From Streptomyces piniterrae (lineage in GTDB: Bacteria > Actinomycetota > Actinomycetes > Streptomycetales > Streptomycetaceae): a stretch of DNA of 64,000 nucleotides. The position numbers and the translations under genes were made by a program. Below, piece after piece: positions 42,440 to 52,278 of the stretch. The notes beneath the pieces were generated by a model. That model was given only the letters and a program-made list of their open reading frames with translations, did not search any database and was not told the origin of the DNA. The stretch is taken from contig NZ_SUMB01000003.1 of NCBI RefSeq assembly GCF_005048155.1, forward strand, positions 124,001-188,000. The letters run 5' to 3'. Every line of letters begins with the position of its first letter. Position 1 is the stretch's first letter.

Positions 42440-43344
42440 CCTCGCACCGCCCGGACGCCGGGCCCGACTCGTCCCGCCGGCAGGCCCGTGCCGTGCGCCT
42501 CGGCCCACGCTCCATCGCCGCGCTGACTCTTGTCTCGGCCATCGGCGTGATGGCTTTCGGCTGGCCGCTGCTCGCCGACTCCGCCTCCGGTCTCGCACAC
42601 TCCAAGGACGCGCCGTGGCTGTTCGCCGCGCTGCTGCCGATGCTGCTCGCCGTGGTCGTGGCGACCATCGCCGACACCGGTCTGGACGCGAAGGCCATCG
42701 CCATGCTCGGTGTACTGGCCGCTGCCGGCGCCGCCATGCGCCCGCTCGGTGCGGGCACCGCCGGCATTGAGCCGATGTTCTTCCTGATGGTGCTGGCCGG
42801 CCGGGTGCTGGGCCCCGGCTTCGGCTTCGTGCTGGGGTCCGTGGCGATGTTCGCGTCGGCTCTGCTGACCGGCGGCGTCGGACCCTGGATGCCGTTCCAG
42901 ATGCTGACGATGGGCTGGGTGTCGATGGGCGCGGGACTGCTCCCCGGCCCCGACCGGCTGCGCGGCCGCCGCGAACTGGTGATGCTCGCGGCCTACGGAG
43001 CCGTCGCGGCCGTCGTCTACGGACTCATCATGAACCTCCAAGGCTGGCCCTACATCGCCGGTATGACGTCGGGAGTCTCCTTCGTCCCCGGCGACCCGCT
43101 CGACGAAAACCTCGCACGCTATCTCGCCTACTGCCTCGCCACCTCCCTCGGCTGGGACCTCCCCCGAGCCGTCGTCACCGTGCTCCTGACCTTCGCGCTG
43201 GGCGGCACGGTCCTCAAGGCCCTGCGCCGAGCGACCCGCCGCGCCGCTTTCGACGCCCCGGTGTCCTTCTCGCCCGCCCCTGCCTCTGCCCATGCCCCCG
43301 CCCCCTCCTCTCCCGAACACGGGGGCCAGCAGCATCCCCAGTAG
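42436..43344 (+). CDS. ECF transporter substrate-binding (S) component, probable cobalamin
   Basis: ATG at 42436 overlaps the ATPase stop (ATGA). The 302-residue membrane protein has an N-terminal basic leader and six or so helices (IAALTLVSAIGVMAFGWPLL, LFAALLPMLLAVVVATIA, AIAMLGVLAAAGAAMRPLG, FGFVLGSVAMFASALLTGGVGPWMPFQMLTMG, VMLAAYGAVAAVVYGLIM, AVVTVLLTFALGGTVL). GGVGPWMPFQM, with aromatic residues facing a pocket, is typical of S components of the CbrT/QueT branch. Operon order and the upstream B12 riboswitch point to cobalamin or a precursor as substrate. The C-terminal Pro/Ala/His tail is unusual. Confidence 0.85.
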   Translation: MTSHRPDAGPDSSRRQARAVRLGPRSIAALTLVSAIGVMAFGWPLLADSASGLAHSKDAPWLFAALLPMLLAVVVATIADTGLDAKAIAMLGVLAAAGAAMRPLGAGTAGIEPMFFLMVLAGRVLGPGFGFVLGSVAMFASALLTGGVGPWMPFQMLTMGWVSMGAGLLPGPDRLRGRRELVMLAAYGAVAAVVYGLIMNLQGWPYIAGMTSGVSFVPGDPLDENLARYLAYCLATSLGWDLPRAVVTVLLTFALGGTVLKALRRATRRAAFDAPVSFSPAPASAHAPAPSSPEHGGQQHPQ

Positions 43345-43347
43345 CCG

Positions 43348-43392
43348 TGGCCCTGGTATCTGTGGCCCTGGTAGCAGTAGCCCTGGCCCGGG
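43348..43392. repeat. 15-bp tandem repeat GTGGCCCTGGTA-N3
   Basis: Three imperfect 15-bp units follow the EcfS stop codon (GTGGCCCTGGTATCT, GTGGCCCTGGTAGCA, GTAGCCCTGGCCCGG). No hairpin of note; function unknown. Confidence 0.5.
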
Positions 43393-43509
43393 CCTGGGAC
43401 GGTCGTTGGCGCCGCGCGGACACCGTTGTCCGACCCCTGTGATCTGATCTTCCGCGAGCAGCAGACGGCCGACGACAGACGGCAGATCGATATCCAGAGG
43501 GGTACGGCG

Positions 43510-44088
43510 ATGACGGAGATGGATGACACGGTGCCGGAGGCCAGCGCCGCCTGGCTGGAGGCCCGGTTCGGCAAAGGCTCGCTCTGGCGACCTGCCGCAG
43601 CCGACCTGCCCGCGGAGCTCACACATCAGGGGACCCGCGACTTCTTGACGACCACAGGGTTCCCAGCTGTCAACATCGACATCATCAACTTCGACTCCAC
43701 CGACCTGCTGAGCGAAGACGGCGACGCGCTGTATCTCTTCGATGCCGACGAGCTGTACGGGTATCGCTACCCGGACGACGAGTCACCTCCTGAGAACTTC
43801 TGCCTCTCGTTCGGCACTCGCGGGGACCAGAAGCTGATGCTCGACTGCGAGTCCGGAGGAATCGACCACTACGATCCCAACGGCTGGGACCACGGCGCGG
43901 GTTACAAGGGCCAAGCCGCCTCGTCACTGCCCGACCTAGCCGTTCTTCTCGGTCTCATAGCCGAGCGCTGCGACGAACTTGCTTCCAGCGAACACGAGGT
44001 TCGTGCCACCGCAGTCGCCAAGTTGCGCGAGGACATGCGGGACCACGATCCGGCGATTGACGATTCACCTTTCTGGGACGGTGTGTGA
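43510..44088 (+). CDS. SUKH-4-like immunity/hypothetical protein
   Basis: ATG at 43510 with GAGGGG upstream. The 192-residue acidic cytosolic protein has the look of the SUKH superfamily: a strand pair around LTTTGFPAVNIDIINFDSTDLLS, LYLFDADELYGYRYPDDE, LDCESGGIDHYDPN and a closing helix (VLLGLIAERCDEL). SUKH proteins are frequently immunity proteins against contact-dependent or secreted nuclease toxins in polymorphic-toxin systems. No toxin gene lies next to it, so it would be an orphan immunity gene. Codon use is less GC-biased than that of its neighbours. Alternative: a conserved hypothetical without toxin role. Confidence 0.65.
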   Translation: MTEMDDTVPEASAAWLEARFGKGSLWRPAAADLPAELTHQGTRDFLTTTGFPAVNIDIINFDSTDLLSEDGDALYLFDADELYGYRYPDDESPPENFCLSFGTRGDQKLMLDCESGGIDHYDPNGWDHGAGYKGQAASSLPDLAVLLGLIAERCDELASSEHEVRATAVAKLREDMRDHDPAIDDSPFWDGV

Positions 44089-44191
44089 CGGGATGTTCCG
44101 AGACCTGTGACTTTTGAGGGCACCGGCTCCCCGCCCCGTCGCGCCGCGGGGCAAGGAACCCGGCTCGGCACCTAACCGCGTGAGCGCATGG

Positions 44192-44231
44192 CCGGGTGAC
44201 CGCATCACCGGGTGACCGCATCACCGGGCGG
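44192..44231. repeat. 16-bp tandem repeat CCGGGTGACCGCATCA
   Basis: Two perfect copies (44192-44207, 44208-44223) and a partial third, in the 187-bp gap between convergent genes. Nothing else is seen in that gap except a weak GC-rich stem. Confidence 0.6.
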
Positions 44232-44275
44232 TCGGGCTCCTCCTGGTTCTGGGTTGGCGCGTCTCCCCGGCCCGG

Positions 44276-45595
44276 TCAGCGGGCGACCGGGAGCGACCGG
44301 GCTATGTACGGCACCGAGCGGAAGAACGAAGTGCTGTGGTCGGCGTCGGCGCCCTGATCGACGATCTTGGGGGTGGCTCCGTGCTGGGCCAGCTCGCGGG
44401 CGCAGCTCTGGGAGTCGGCTATGGGGACGTCTCGGTCTCCGGTGGCCGTGTAGAGGGTGATGCGGACTCCTCGGCCCGGGGTCCAGTCGCAGGTGCGGTC
44501 ATTGGCGCGCAGGGCCTCCAGCAACGCGCCGGACGGGTGCTGGAGCTTCTTGTACCAGGTGTCGGTCAGCAGGTCTTCGAGGCGGCCGGGCAGCTTGCCG
44601 GCTATGTCCTCCGCCGGGTGGGAGCCGTCGAAGAGGTCCTCGATGTAGTCGGCGTAGGGCGCTCGGAAGACCTCGCCGGGGTGGTTGTAGAGCGGGTGGA
44701 GGTGGAGGCGGTTCTGGGAGGTGAGGAAGAAGGAGATGTAGAAGACGGCGGATTGCGGGTCCACTCGGCCGTCGAACATGCCGGGGAGTTCGCTGCCGTC
44801 GAGGTCGAAAGGCCCTCCCACCGGTGCGAGCATGCCGAGGCGGGAGCGCGGGTCGGCACCGGCGTCCAGTTCGCGGGCGAGCGCCATGGCTACCTGTCCG
44901 CCCTGGGAGAAGCCGGTGATGGAGACCTTGCGGTCGAGGCCGGCGCCGAGCTTCGGGGCCGCGGAGCGGGCGGCGCGGAGCATGTCGAGTGAGGCGGATG
45001 CCGAGGATCGGGCGTCCATGTACGGGTGGCGGCCGGGGCTGGTGCCGAGACCGAGGTAGTCGGGGGCGACGGCGGCGCGTCCGGCGGAGGCGTACAGCAC
45101 CGATACCGCTCGGTCGGGGCCTTCGGCGACCGAGGGGGCGTAGCCGCGGTAGGCGAGGGTGCCGTGGGCGTGGACCACGGGCGGCAGATGGTGGCGGTCG
45201 GTGCCGACGGGGAGAGCGAGAAGGCCCGAGGCGGTGGTGGGGCGGCCCTGGGGTGTGATGGTGCGGTAGGTCAGGCGGTAGGACGCGACGCCGTGCCGGG
45301 CGGTGCCGGATTCCAGGCCCGACTCCTTTGCCTGGGCGATGACTTCGGCGCGGTTCTGCTTGCCGAGGGGGGCGATGGAGAGGAGTGTGCCGCGCTCCTG
45401 CTCCGCCCGCGCCGTGGCGGCGACTGCCGGGGTCGGCTCGGCCGCATGCCCCGCGGTGGCCGGCTGTGCTGCCACCGCGGGCGCTGTCGTGAGGGCTGCG
45501 AGCAGGAGGGCGGCACCTGCGGCCAAGCCACGCGATACACGTCGATTCCCGAGATTCCCGCCCGCTAAGGATGAATTCCGGTGAGTTCTGGTCAT
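44276..45595 (-). CDS. Secreted alpha/beta hydrolase (secretory-lipase-like)
   Basis: The start at 45595 is supported by TACCGT seven bases upstream (leaderless). The 439-residue product has a signal peptide (AAGAALLLAALTTAPAVAAQ). The alpha/beta hydrolase core has nucleophile Ser in GFSQGGQ, Asp in TATGDRDVPIAD and His in GADADHSTS. VVHAHGTLAYRG supplies the oxyanion region. It matches secreted lipase/esterase-like proteins of Streptomyces. Codon 10 is TTA (45566-45568), so translation should need the bldA leucyl-tRNA and be tied to development. It lies 92 bp before the thiolase gene but is probably an independent unit. Confidence 0.87.
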   Translation of the reverse strand: MTRTHRNSSLAGGNLGNRRVSRGLAAGAALLLAALTTAPAVAAQPATAGHAAEPTPAVAATARAEQERGTLLSIAPLGKQNRAEVIAQAKESGLESGTARHGVASYRLTYRTITPQGRPTTASGLLALPVGTDRHHLPPVVHAHGTLAYRGYAPSVAEGPDRAVSVLYASAGRAAVAPDYLGLGTSPGRHPYMDARSSASASLDMLRAARSAAPKLGAGLDRKVSITGFSQGGQVAMALARELDAGADPRSRLGMLAPVGGPFDLDGSELPGMFDGRVDPQSAVFYISFFLTSQNRLHLHPLYNHPGEVFRAPYADYIEDLFDGSHPAEDIAGKLPGRLEDLLTDTWYKKLQHPSGALLEALRANDRTCDWTPGRGVRITLYTATGDRDVPIADSQSCARELAQHGATPKIVDQGADADHSTSFFRSVPYIARSLPVAR

Positions 45596-45687
45596 GTCGT
45601 CGACGGTACGTTGATCTTGTGCCGCGCGGTATGAGGGTTTCCACCCAACTCTCTTGTGGTTTTCCTCAGTTCGGCAGGACGACGCCG

Positions 45688-46914
<1,227 letters not shown>

Positions 46915-46915
46915 C

Positions 46916-46929
46916 TAGTACGCGTTCTA
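46916..46929. promoter_or_regulatory. KstR-type operator before the thiolase
   Basis: TAGTACGCGTTCTA within the wider near-palindrome AACTAGTACGCGTTCTAGTT (46914-46933). One core base differs from T-N2-AAC-N2-GTT-N2-A. It lies 58 bp upstream of the thiolase start. Confidence 0.62.
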
Positions 46930-47094
46930 GTTCTTCGAAACAGTCTTATGAGCAGCACCCTGGGGGCGCAAGAGGTCTGCAGGACCCTTGTCCGGTGCAC
47001 GGCGCCAACTTGGCCGACCGTCAACTCCTCTTGCCCCGGCGGACGATCCGGGCGCTTTGCGGCCAACAGGTGCCGCCATGCCCCTTGCCACTTG

Positions 47095-47108
47095 TAGAAC
47101 TCGTTACT
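47095..47108. promoter_or_regulatory. KstR-type operator between thiolase and CYP125
   Basis: TAGAACTCGTTACT keeps the AAC-N2-GTT core; the last position is T not A. The near-palindrome GTAGAACTCGTTACTAC spans 47094-47110. It lies 122 bp upstream of the P450. Confidence 0.55.
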
Positions 47109-47130
47109 ACCTTCACCGCGACCCACACAC

Positions 47131-47170
47131 CTGATGTGCCGTCAGAACTCAGCACTGACAGAACCGTCAG
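47131..47170. promoter_or_regulatory. Two CTGAC-type repeats upstream of CYP125
   Basis: CTGAT-GTGCC-GTCAG (47131-47145) and CTGAC-AGAACC-GTCAG (47155-47170, six-base spacer, followed by AATC). These are two degenerate copies of the second shared element in one promoter. Together with the KstR-like sites they fill the 373-bp divergent region 46858-47230. Confidence 0.55.
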
Positions 47171-47230
47171 AATCAGCCCGGTCGCGCACGGCTGGCCGGC
47201 TGTCCGACCGGATCGCACCGGGAGTCGCCG

Positions 47231-48463
47231 ATGCCATGTCCCGCGTTGCCCGATGGGTTCGACTTCACCGACCCCGACGTCTACCAGACCCGCGTCCCGC
47301 TCCCGGAGTTCGCGCAGCTGCGGCGGACCGCGCCCGTGTGGTGGAACGCCCAGCCGCACGGCATCGCCGGCTTCGACGACGACGGCTACTGGGTCGTCAC
47401 CCGCCATGAGGACGTCAAGGAGGTGTCCACCAAGCCGGAGGTCTTCTCCGCGAACCTCAACACGTCGATCATCCGCTTCAACGCGTCCATGACCCGCGAC
47501 CAGATCGACGTACAGAAGCTGATCATGCTGAACATGGATCCGCCGGAGCACACCCGGGTCCGCCAGATAGTGCAGCGCGGGTTCACCCCGCGCTCCATAC
47601 GGGCCCTGGAGGACGCGCTGCGCCACCGGGCGGCGCGGATCGTCGCCGAGGCACGGCAGAAGGGCTCCGGGGACTTCGTCACGGACGTCGCGTGCGAGCT
47701 GCCCCTCCAGGCGATCGCCGAACTCATCGGCATCCCCCAGGACGACCGGGCCCGCATCTTCGACTGGTCGAACAAGATGATCGCGTACGACGATCCCGAA
47801 CTGGCCATCACCGAAGAGGTCGGCAGCAATGCGGCCATGGAGCTGATCTCGTACGCGATGAACCTCGCCGCGGCGCGCAAGGAATGTCCGGCCAAGGACA
47901 TCGTCAGCCAGTTGGTGGCGGCGGAGCACGAGGGGAATCTCGGCTCCGACGAATTCGGTTTCTTTGTGCTGTTGTTGGCGGTGGCCGGCAACGAGACGAC
48001 ACGTAATGCGATTACGCATGGGATGCACGCGTTTCTCACGCATCCCGAGCAGTGGGAGCTCTACCGGCGTGAGCGCCCCGCGACGGCGGCCGAGGAGATT
48101 GTTCGGTGGGCGACGCCGGTCGTCTCGTTCCAGCGCACCGCCACCCAGGACACCGAACTGGGCGGCGCGAAGATCAAGGAGGGACAGCGCGTCGGGATCT
48201 TCTACTCCTCGGCCAACAACGACCCCGAGGTGTTCGACCACCCCGAAGTCTTCGACATCACTCGCGATCCCAACCCCCATCTGGGATTCGGTGGCGGTGG
48301 ACCGCACTTCTGTCTCGGCAAGTCCCTCGCCGTTCTGGAAATCAACCTGATCTTCAACGCCATCGCCGATGCCATGCCCGGCATTTCGCTGGCGGGTGAC
48401 CCGCGCCGGCTCCGCTCCGCCTGGCTCAACGGCGTCAAGGAGCTTCGGGTTCAGTACGGTTGA
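47231..48463 (+). CDS. cyp125: Cytochrome P450 CYP125 (steroid C26/27-monooxygenase)
   Basis: A 410-residue P450 with GGGAG six bases before its ATG. Hallmarks: I-helix AVAGNETTRNAIT, ExxR in EEIVRWATPVVSFQRT, heme-binding FGGGGPHFCLGKSLA with Cys361. Many blocks follow CYP125 specifically: LPDGFDFTDPDVYQTRVPLPEFAQLRRTAPVWWN, IDVQKLIMLNMDPPEHTRVRQIVQRGFTPR, DFVTDVACELPLQAIAELIGIPQDDR, DEFGFFVLLLAVAGNETTR and LRSAWLNGVKEL. CYP125 hydroxylates and oxidises the terminal methyl of cholesterol or cholest-4-en-3-one, the first step of side-chain breakdown. Electron donor is likely the 33.8-kb ferredoxin. It overlaps the next convergent gene by 13 bp. Confidence 0.92.
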   Translation: MPCPALPDGFDFTDPDVYQTRVPLPEFAQLRRTAPVWWNAQPHGIAGFDDDGYWVVTRHEDVKEVSTKPEVFSANLNTSIIRFNASMTRDQIDVQKLIMLNMDPPEHTRVRQIVQRGFTPRSIRALEDALRHRAARIVAEARQKGSGDFVTDVACELPLQAIAELIGIPQDDRARIFDWSNKMIAYDDPELAITEEVGSNAAMELISYAMNLAAARKECPAKDIVSQLVAAEHEGNLGSDEFGFFVLLLAVAGNETTRNAITHGMHAFLTHPEQWELYRRERPATAAEEIVRWATPVVSFQRTATQDTELGGAKIKEGQRVGIFYSSANNDPEVFDHPEVFDITRDPNPHLGFGGGGPHFCLGKSLAVLEINLIFNAIADAMPGISLAGDPRRLRSAWLNGVKELRVQYG

Positions 48464-48819
48464 CGAAGCCACACGGTGGCCACGGCGACAAATATTGCCA
48501 CGGCCACCGTGCCGCTCAGGCAGACGGTGACGAGCCGTCGCCGGAGCGCGCGGTAAACGGCTTCGTATTCGGCACGCAGCGCGGCGCTGCGTGCCGCGAC
48601 ACGTTCCAGGTAGGCGCGCGAGGTTTCCCGCTGGTCCTGGCAATAGTGGAGTTCCACTTCGCCGCGCTGGGTGTCGGTGAGCCATGGCAGACGGGAACAG
48701 AAGGCGTCCGCCCTCGTGCGTGCCCGCCCCGTCTCCGCCTCCCAGAGCAGATATCCCTCGATCTCGTTGATGGCTTCGTCCATCCGGTTCTGCTCGGTAA
48801 TACGGATTTTCCGGGTCAT
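48451..48819 (-). CDS. Small membrane protein coupled to cytochrome oxidase gene
   Basis: A 122-residue protein: a charged helical part rich in Glu/Arg ([53 protein letters not shown]) and a single C-terminal membrane helix ([23 protein letters not shown]). Its ATG overlaps the cytochrome oxidase stop (ATGA), so it is translationally coupled. It has no cytochrome-oxidase subunit motifs; it could be a small accessory or assembly subunit of that oxidase. Not recognised as a known family. Confidence 0.75.
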   Translation of the reverse strand: MTRKIRITEQNRMDEAINEIEGYLLWEAETGRARTRADAFCSRLPWLTDTQRGEVELHYCQDQRETSRAYLERVAARSAALRAEYEAVYRALRRRLVTVCLSGTVAVAIFVAVATVWLRQPY

Positions 48820-50456
48820 ACGGACGCCCCGATCCCGTTGTTTCGCGAGGGCTCGATCTCGTGCGCGATCTCCGGGTGATGCAGGTCGAATGCCGGGGAT
48901 TCGGAACGGATGCGGGGCAGGGCACGGAAGTTGTGGCGCGGCGGTGGGCAGGAAGTGGCCCATTCCAGCGAGCGGCCATAACCCCATGGGTCGTCGGACG
49001 TCACCCGCTCCCCGTATTTCGCCGTCTTCCAGACGTTGTAGAGGAAGGGGAGGAGGGAGAGGCCCAGGACGAAGGAGAAGATGGTGGAGAGGGTGTTGAG
49101 CGCCGTGAATCCGTCGGCGGCCAGGTAGTCGGGGATGCGGCGCAGCATGCCTTCGGCGCCGAGCCAGTGCTGGACGAGGAAGGTGCCGTGGAAGCCGATG
49201 AACATGGTCCAGAACGTGATTTTGCCGAGTCGCTCGTCCAGCATCTTGCCGGTGAACTTGGGCCACCAGAAGTGGAATCCGGAGAACATCGCGAAGACGA
49301 CGGTGCCGAAGATGACGTAGTGGAAGTGGGCCACGACGAAGTAGGTGTCGGAGACATGGAAGTCCAGTGGCGGCGCCGCCAGGATGACTCCGGTCAGGCC
49401 ACCGAAGGTGAAGGTGATCAGGAAGCCGGCCGCCCACAGCATCGGCGTTTCGAAGGACAGGGAGCCCCGCCACATCGTGCCGATCCAGTTGAAGAACTTC
49501 ACGCCCGTGGGGACGGCGATCAGGAACGTCATGAAGGAGAAGAAGGGGAGGAGCACGCCGCCTGTTACGTACATGTGGTGGGCCCAGACGGTGACGGAAA
49601 GGCCGGCGATGGAGACCGTTGCGGCGATCAGCCCGATGTAGCCGAACATGGGTTTGCGGGAGAAGACCGGGATGACCTCGGAGATGATGCCGAAGAACGG
49701 GAGGGCGATGATGTAGACCTCCGGGTGGCCGAAGAACCAGAAGAGGTGCTGCCAGAGCAACGCACCACCGTTGGCCGCGTCGAAGATATGCGCCCCGAAT
49801 TGACGGTCCGCTTCGAGGGCGAAGAGCGCGGCGGCCAGCACGGGGAAGGCCAGCAGGACCAGGAGCCCCGTGAGCAGGACGTTCCAGGTGAAGATGGGCA
49901 TCCGGAACATCGTCATGCCGGGCGCGCGCATACAGATGATGGTGGTGATGAAGTTGACCGAACCGAGGATGGTCCCGAATCCCGAAAATGCCAGGCCCAT
50001 GATCCACATATCTGCGCCGACACCGGGGGAATGCACCGAGTCGGAGAGCGGGGCGTAGGCGAACCAGCCGAAGTCCGCGGCACCTTGGGGTGTGAGAAAT
50101 CCACCCACGGCAATCAGTGAGCCGAAGAGATAGAGCCAGTACGCGAACATATTGAGCCGGGGGAACGCCACGTCCGGCGCGCCGATCTGCAGCGGCATGA
50201 TCCAGTTCGCGAATCCGGCGAACAGCGGCGTCGCGAACATCAGCAGCATGATCGTGCCGTGCATCGTGAACGCCTGGTTGAACTGCTCGTTCGAGATGAG
50301 CTGGTGGCCGGGCCGGGCCAGTTCGGCGCGCATCACCAGCGCCATCAGACCGGCCACGCAGAAGAACCCGAATGCGGTGACGAGATACAGCGTGCCGATC
50401 GTTTTGTGGTCGGTGGTGGTGAGCCACTTCACGGGAGCGCGCCCGACCCGCGTCAT
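48816..50456 (-). CDS. ctaD: Cytochrome c oxidase subunit I (aa3-type), stand-alone paralogue
   Basis: A 546-residue heme-copper oxidase subunit with 12 helices. Heme a and CuB ligands: His in [30 protein letters not shown] and [11 protein letters not shown]-channel and D-channel segments are present ([17 protein letters not shown]). It terminates respiration by reducing oxygen. No subunit II, III or cytochrome c gene is nearby, so it must be an additional copy using shared partners. The frame continues upstream of 50456 with no stop, and an in-frame ATG at 50555 would add 33 residues of hexapeptide repeats; GGAAG just before 50456 favours the shorter form. Confidence 0.88.
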   Translation of the reverse strand: MTRVGRAPVKWLTTTDHKTIGTLYLVTAFGFFCVAGLMALVMRAELARPGHQLISNEQFNQAFTMHGTIMLLMFATPLFAGFANWIMPLQIGAPDVAFPRLNMFAYWLYLFGSLIAVGGFLTPQGAADFGWFAYAPLSDSVHSPGVGADMWIMGLAFSGFGTILGSVNFITTIICMRAPGMTMFRMPIFTWNVLLTGLLVLLAFPVLAAALFALEADRQFGAHIFDAANGGALLWQHLFWFFGHPEVYIIALPFFGIISEVIPVFSRKPMFGYIGLIAATVSIAGLSVTVWAHHMYVTGGVLLPFFSFMTFLIAVPTGVKFFNWIGTMWRGSLSFETPMLWAAGFLITFTFGGLTGVILAAPPLDFHVSDTYFVVAHFHYVIFGTVVFAMFSGFHFWWPKFTGKMLDERLGKITFWTMFIGFHGTFLVQHWLGAEGMLRRIPDYLAADGFTALNTLSTIFSFVLGLSLLPFLYNVWKTAKYGERVTSDDPWGYGRSLEWATSCPPPRHNFRALPRIRSESPAFDLHHPEIAHEIEPSRNNGIGASV

Positions 50457-50464
50457 GTTCTTCC

Positions 50465-50536
50465 CACGCTCCAAGCTCTCGGCACGCTCCGAGCTCTTCG
50501 CACGCTTCAAGCTCTTCACGCGCTCCGTGTGCTTCA
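50465..50536. repeat. 18-bp tandem repeat at the ctaD 5' end
   Basis: Four degenerate 18-bp units (50465, 50483, 50501, 50519), each like CACGCTCCGAGCTCTTCG. They read in frame on the minus strand as a hexapeptide repeat ([24 protein letters not shown]). A 9-bp repeat encoding MKHMTHMKH follows. They lie either in the leader or in an N-terminal extension of ctaD. Confidence 0.65.
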
Positions 50537-50637
50537 TGTGCGTCATGTGCTTCATGTGCGGTAGGTGTCCGGGGCCCCGGAGATATTCACCGGAAAATGG
50601 GTGTGAAGATCGGGGGCATGCCGGACACCAACGGTTC

Positions 50638-51177
50638 ATGAGCACGGACGACGCCTTCGCCGATGCCTATCGCGCGCACTACTGGGCGGTCAGCCGCTTC
50701 GTGGCGCGGCGGCTGGACGGGCAGGCACACGAGGTCGAGGAAGTGGTGGCGGAGGTCTTCTCCATAGCCTGGAGACGCCGCGCCGACCTGCCCGACGCGC
50801 CGCTGCCCTGGCTCTACGGAGTGGCCCGCAACTGCCTGGCCAATACGGTGCGAGGGCTCGGCCGCTACCGACGCCTGCTGCACCGGCTCGGCAACCACGA
50901 GGTCGCGCACCGCCGGCAGGCCGTCGAGAGCCCGGACGCGGAGCGGCCCGGCTCCTGGGTGCACGAGGCACTGGCCCGCCTCTCCCCCGCCGACCAGGAA
51001 GTGCTGCGGCTGGCCACCTGGGAGGAACTGACCATCGAGGAGCTGGCGGTGACCCTCGGCTGCGGGCAGAGCGCGGCCGCCATGCGGCTGCACCGGGCGC
51101 GCGCCCGGCTCCGTACGCAGATCGACCGGATGCGGATGACGGTGTCCGCACGAGCAGGAGGTGACGGCAATGACTGA
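50638..51177 (+). CDS. ECF-like RNA polymerase sigma factor
   Basis: A 179-residue sigma-70-family protein of ECF size. Region 2 is [48 protein letters not shown] with the conserved [18 protein letters not shown] following. Region 4 is [49 protein letters not shown]. The downstream CU044_5270-like gene overlaps by 8 bp, the usual sigma/regulator pairing in Streptomyces. No clear ribosome binding site precedes the ATG. Region 50457-50637 upstream is shared with the divergent ctaD gene and has a TCCGGGGCCCCGGA palindrome at about 50567. Confidence 0.9.
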   Translation: MSTDDAFADAYRAHYWAVSRFVARRLDGQAHEVEEVVAEVFSIAWRRRADLPDAPLPWLYGVARNCLANTVRGLGRYRRLLHRLGNHEVAHRRQAVESPDAERPGSWVHEALARLSPADQEVLRLATWEELTIEELAVTLGCGQSAAAMRLHRARARLRTQIDRMRMTVSARAGGDGND

Positions 51178-52189
51178 CGAACTGGATCTGCTGCGCGCGG
51201 CCAATCCGGTACGGGCCGACGCGGGCCCCTGGCGGGATCGCCCGCTGGACGCCCACGCCGAACGCGGCCTCAACCGTCTGCTGCACAGCAGGCGCACCCG
51301 GCGGGCCGGGCGCCGCCTCGCACTGCGCGCGGAAGCGGCCGTGTTCGCGCTCGTCGCCGTGCTCGCCTTCGCCTTCTCCGATGCCGGCACCAGTACGGCC
51401 GCCGCCGCGCCCGCCGCGCTCGTGCTGCGTACCGATGCCCCGCCCCTGTCGCTGGACGAGCTCGCGCGCAGGGCCGAGGCGCGGGCGAGAACCGCCGGTG
51501 CGCACGCTGGGCCTCGCCGGGGCAGCCATCTGCAGAGCTGGTACATGAGCATGGAGGCGGGCCCGGATGCCGCGCCGCCCGTCACCGTGCCAGAGGAGCG
51601 GATCACCCGTTGGCGGGCCGATGGCAGCGGCTCGGAACTCGTGGTGGCCACCGACCCGCGCCATCCGGGACGTCCCGTGATCAACGACGCGGACGGCCGC
51701 TGGCGCACCGTCAACGACGGAAAGGTCCTGCACCGCAAGACCTATCCGGCGGGCTCGGGCGCGCGGCACGGCGGGTTCACCTCCCGTACGAAGCCGCCGA
51801 CCGACGCCGGGAAGCTGCGCGAGTTTCTCGCGACGGTCTACGGGGGCGCGGACGCCGCCGACGTCACCACGCCGCAACTGCTGCCGGCCCTTTCCGCGTT
51901 CCGGCAGGAGTGGACACCGGGCCCGCGCGAGACGGCCGCCATGGTGCGGATGCTGGCGGATACCGGCGAGCTGCGCCCCGCGGGCAGCGTCACCGACCGG
52001 CTCGGGCGCCGCGGCCAGGCGTATGTCTACGACGGCCCGGACGGCAGCCTGAACGCGACCCGCCAGGTGGTCGTCCTCGACCCCGTAAACGGCCAACTCC
52101 TGGGCAGCGAGATCACGTTCACCAAGGACCTTCCCGACTTCGAGGTCAAGTCGGGTGAGGTGCTGTCCTACGAGGCGTGGATGCCCTGA
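51170..52189 (+). CDS. CU044_5270-like membrane protein, probable sigma-factor partner
   Basis: The ATG at 51170 lies inside the end of the sigma gene; AGGAGGTGA precedes it, a full ribosome binding site. The 339-residue product has an N-terminal cytoplasmic segment of about 55 residues rich in Arg, then one membrane helix (ALRAEAAVFALVAVLAFAFS). An extracytoplasmic domain with LQSWYMSMEAG, ITRWRADGSGSELVV and GQAYVYDGPDGSLNATRQVVVLDPVNGQLLGSE follows. This arrangement fits the CU044_5270 family coupled to ECF sigma factors. The short cytoplasmic part could bind the sigma factor as an anti-sigma, but a ZAS motif is absent. Confidence 0.82.
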   Translation: MTDELDLLRAANPVRADAGPWRDRPLDAHAERGLNRLLHSRRTRRAGRRLALRAEAAVFALVAVLAFAFSDAGTSTAAAAPAALVLRTDAPPLSLDELARRAEARARTAGAHAGPRRGSHLQSWYMSMEAGPDAAPPVTVPEERITRWRADGSGSELVVATDPRHPGRPVINDADGRWRTVNDGKVLHRKTYPAGSGARHGGFTSRTKPPTDAGKLREFLATVYGGADAADVTTPQLLPALSAFRQEWTPGPRETAAMVRMLADTGELRPAGSVTDRLGRRGQAYVYDGPDGSLNATRQVVVLDPVNGQLLGSEITFTKDLPDFEVKSGEVLSYEAWMP

Positions 52190-52278
52190 TCGGCGCCGGG
52201 TGCGGCTACGGCTCTTCCGGTCCCCGCTCCTCCCCCCCGGCCCCCACCCCCGCCCCGCCCCCGTCCATCGGACACGCC

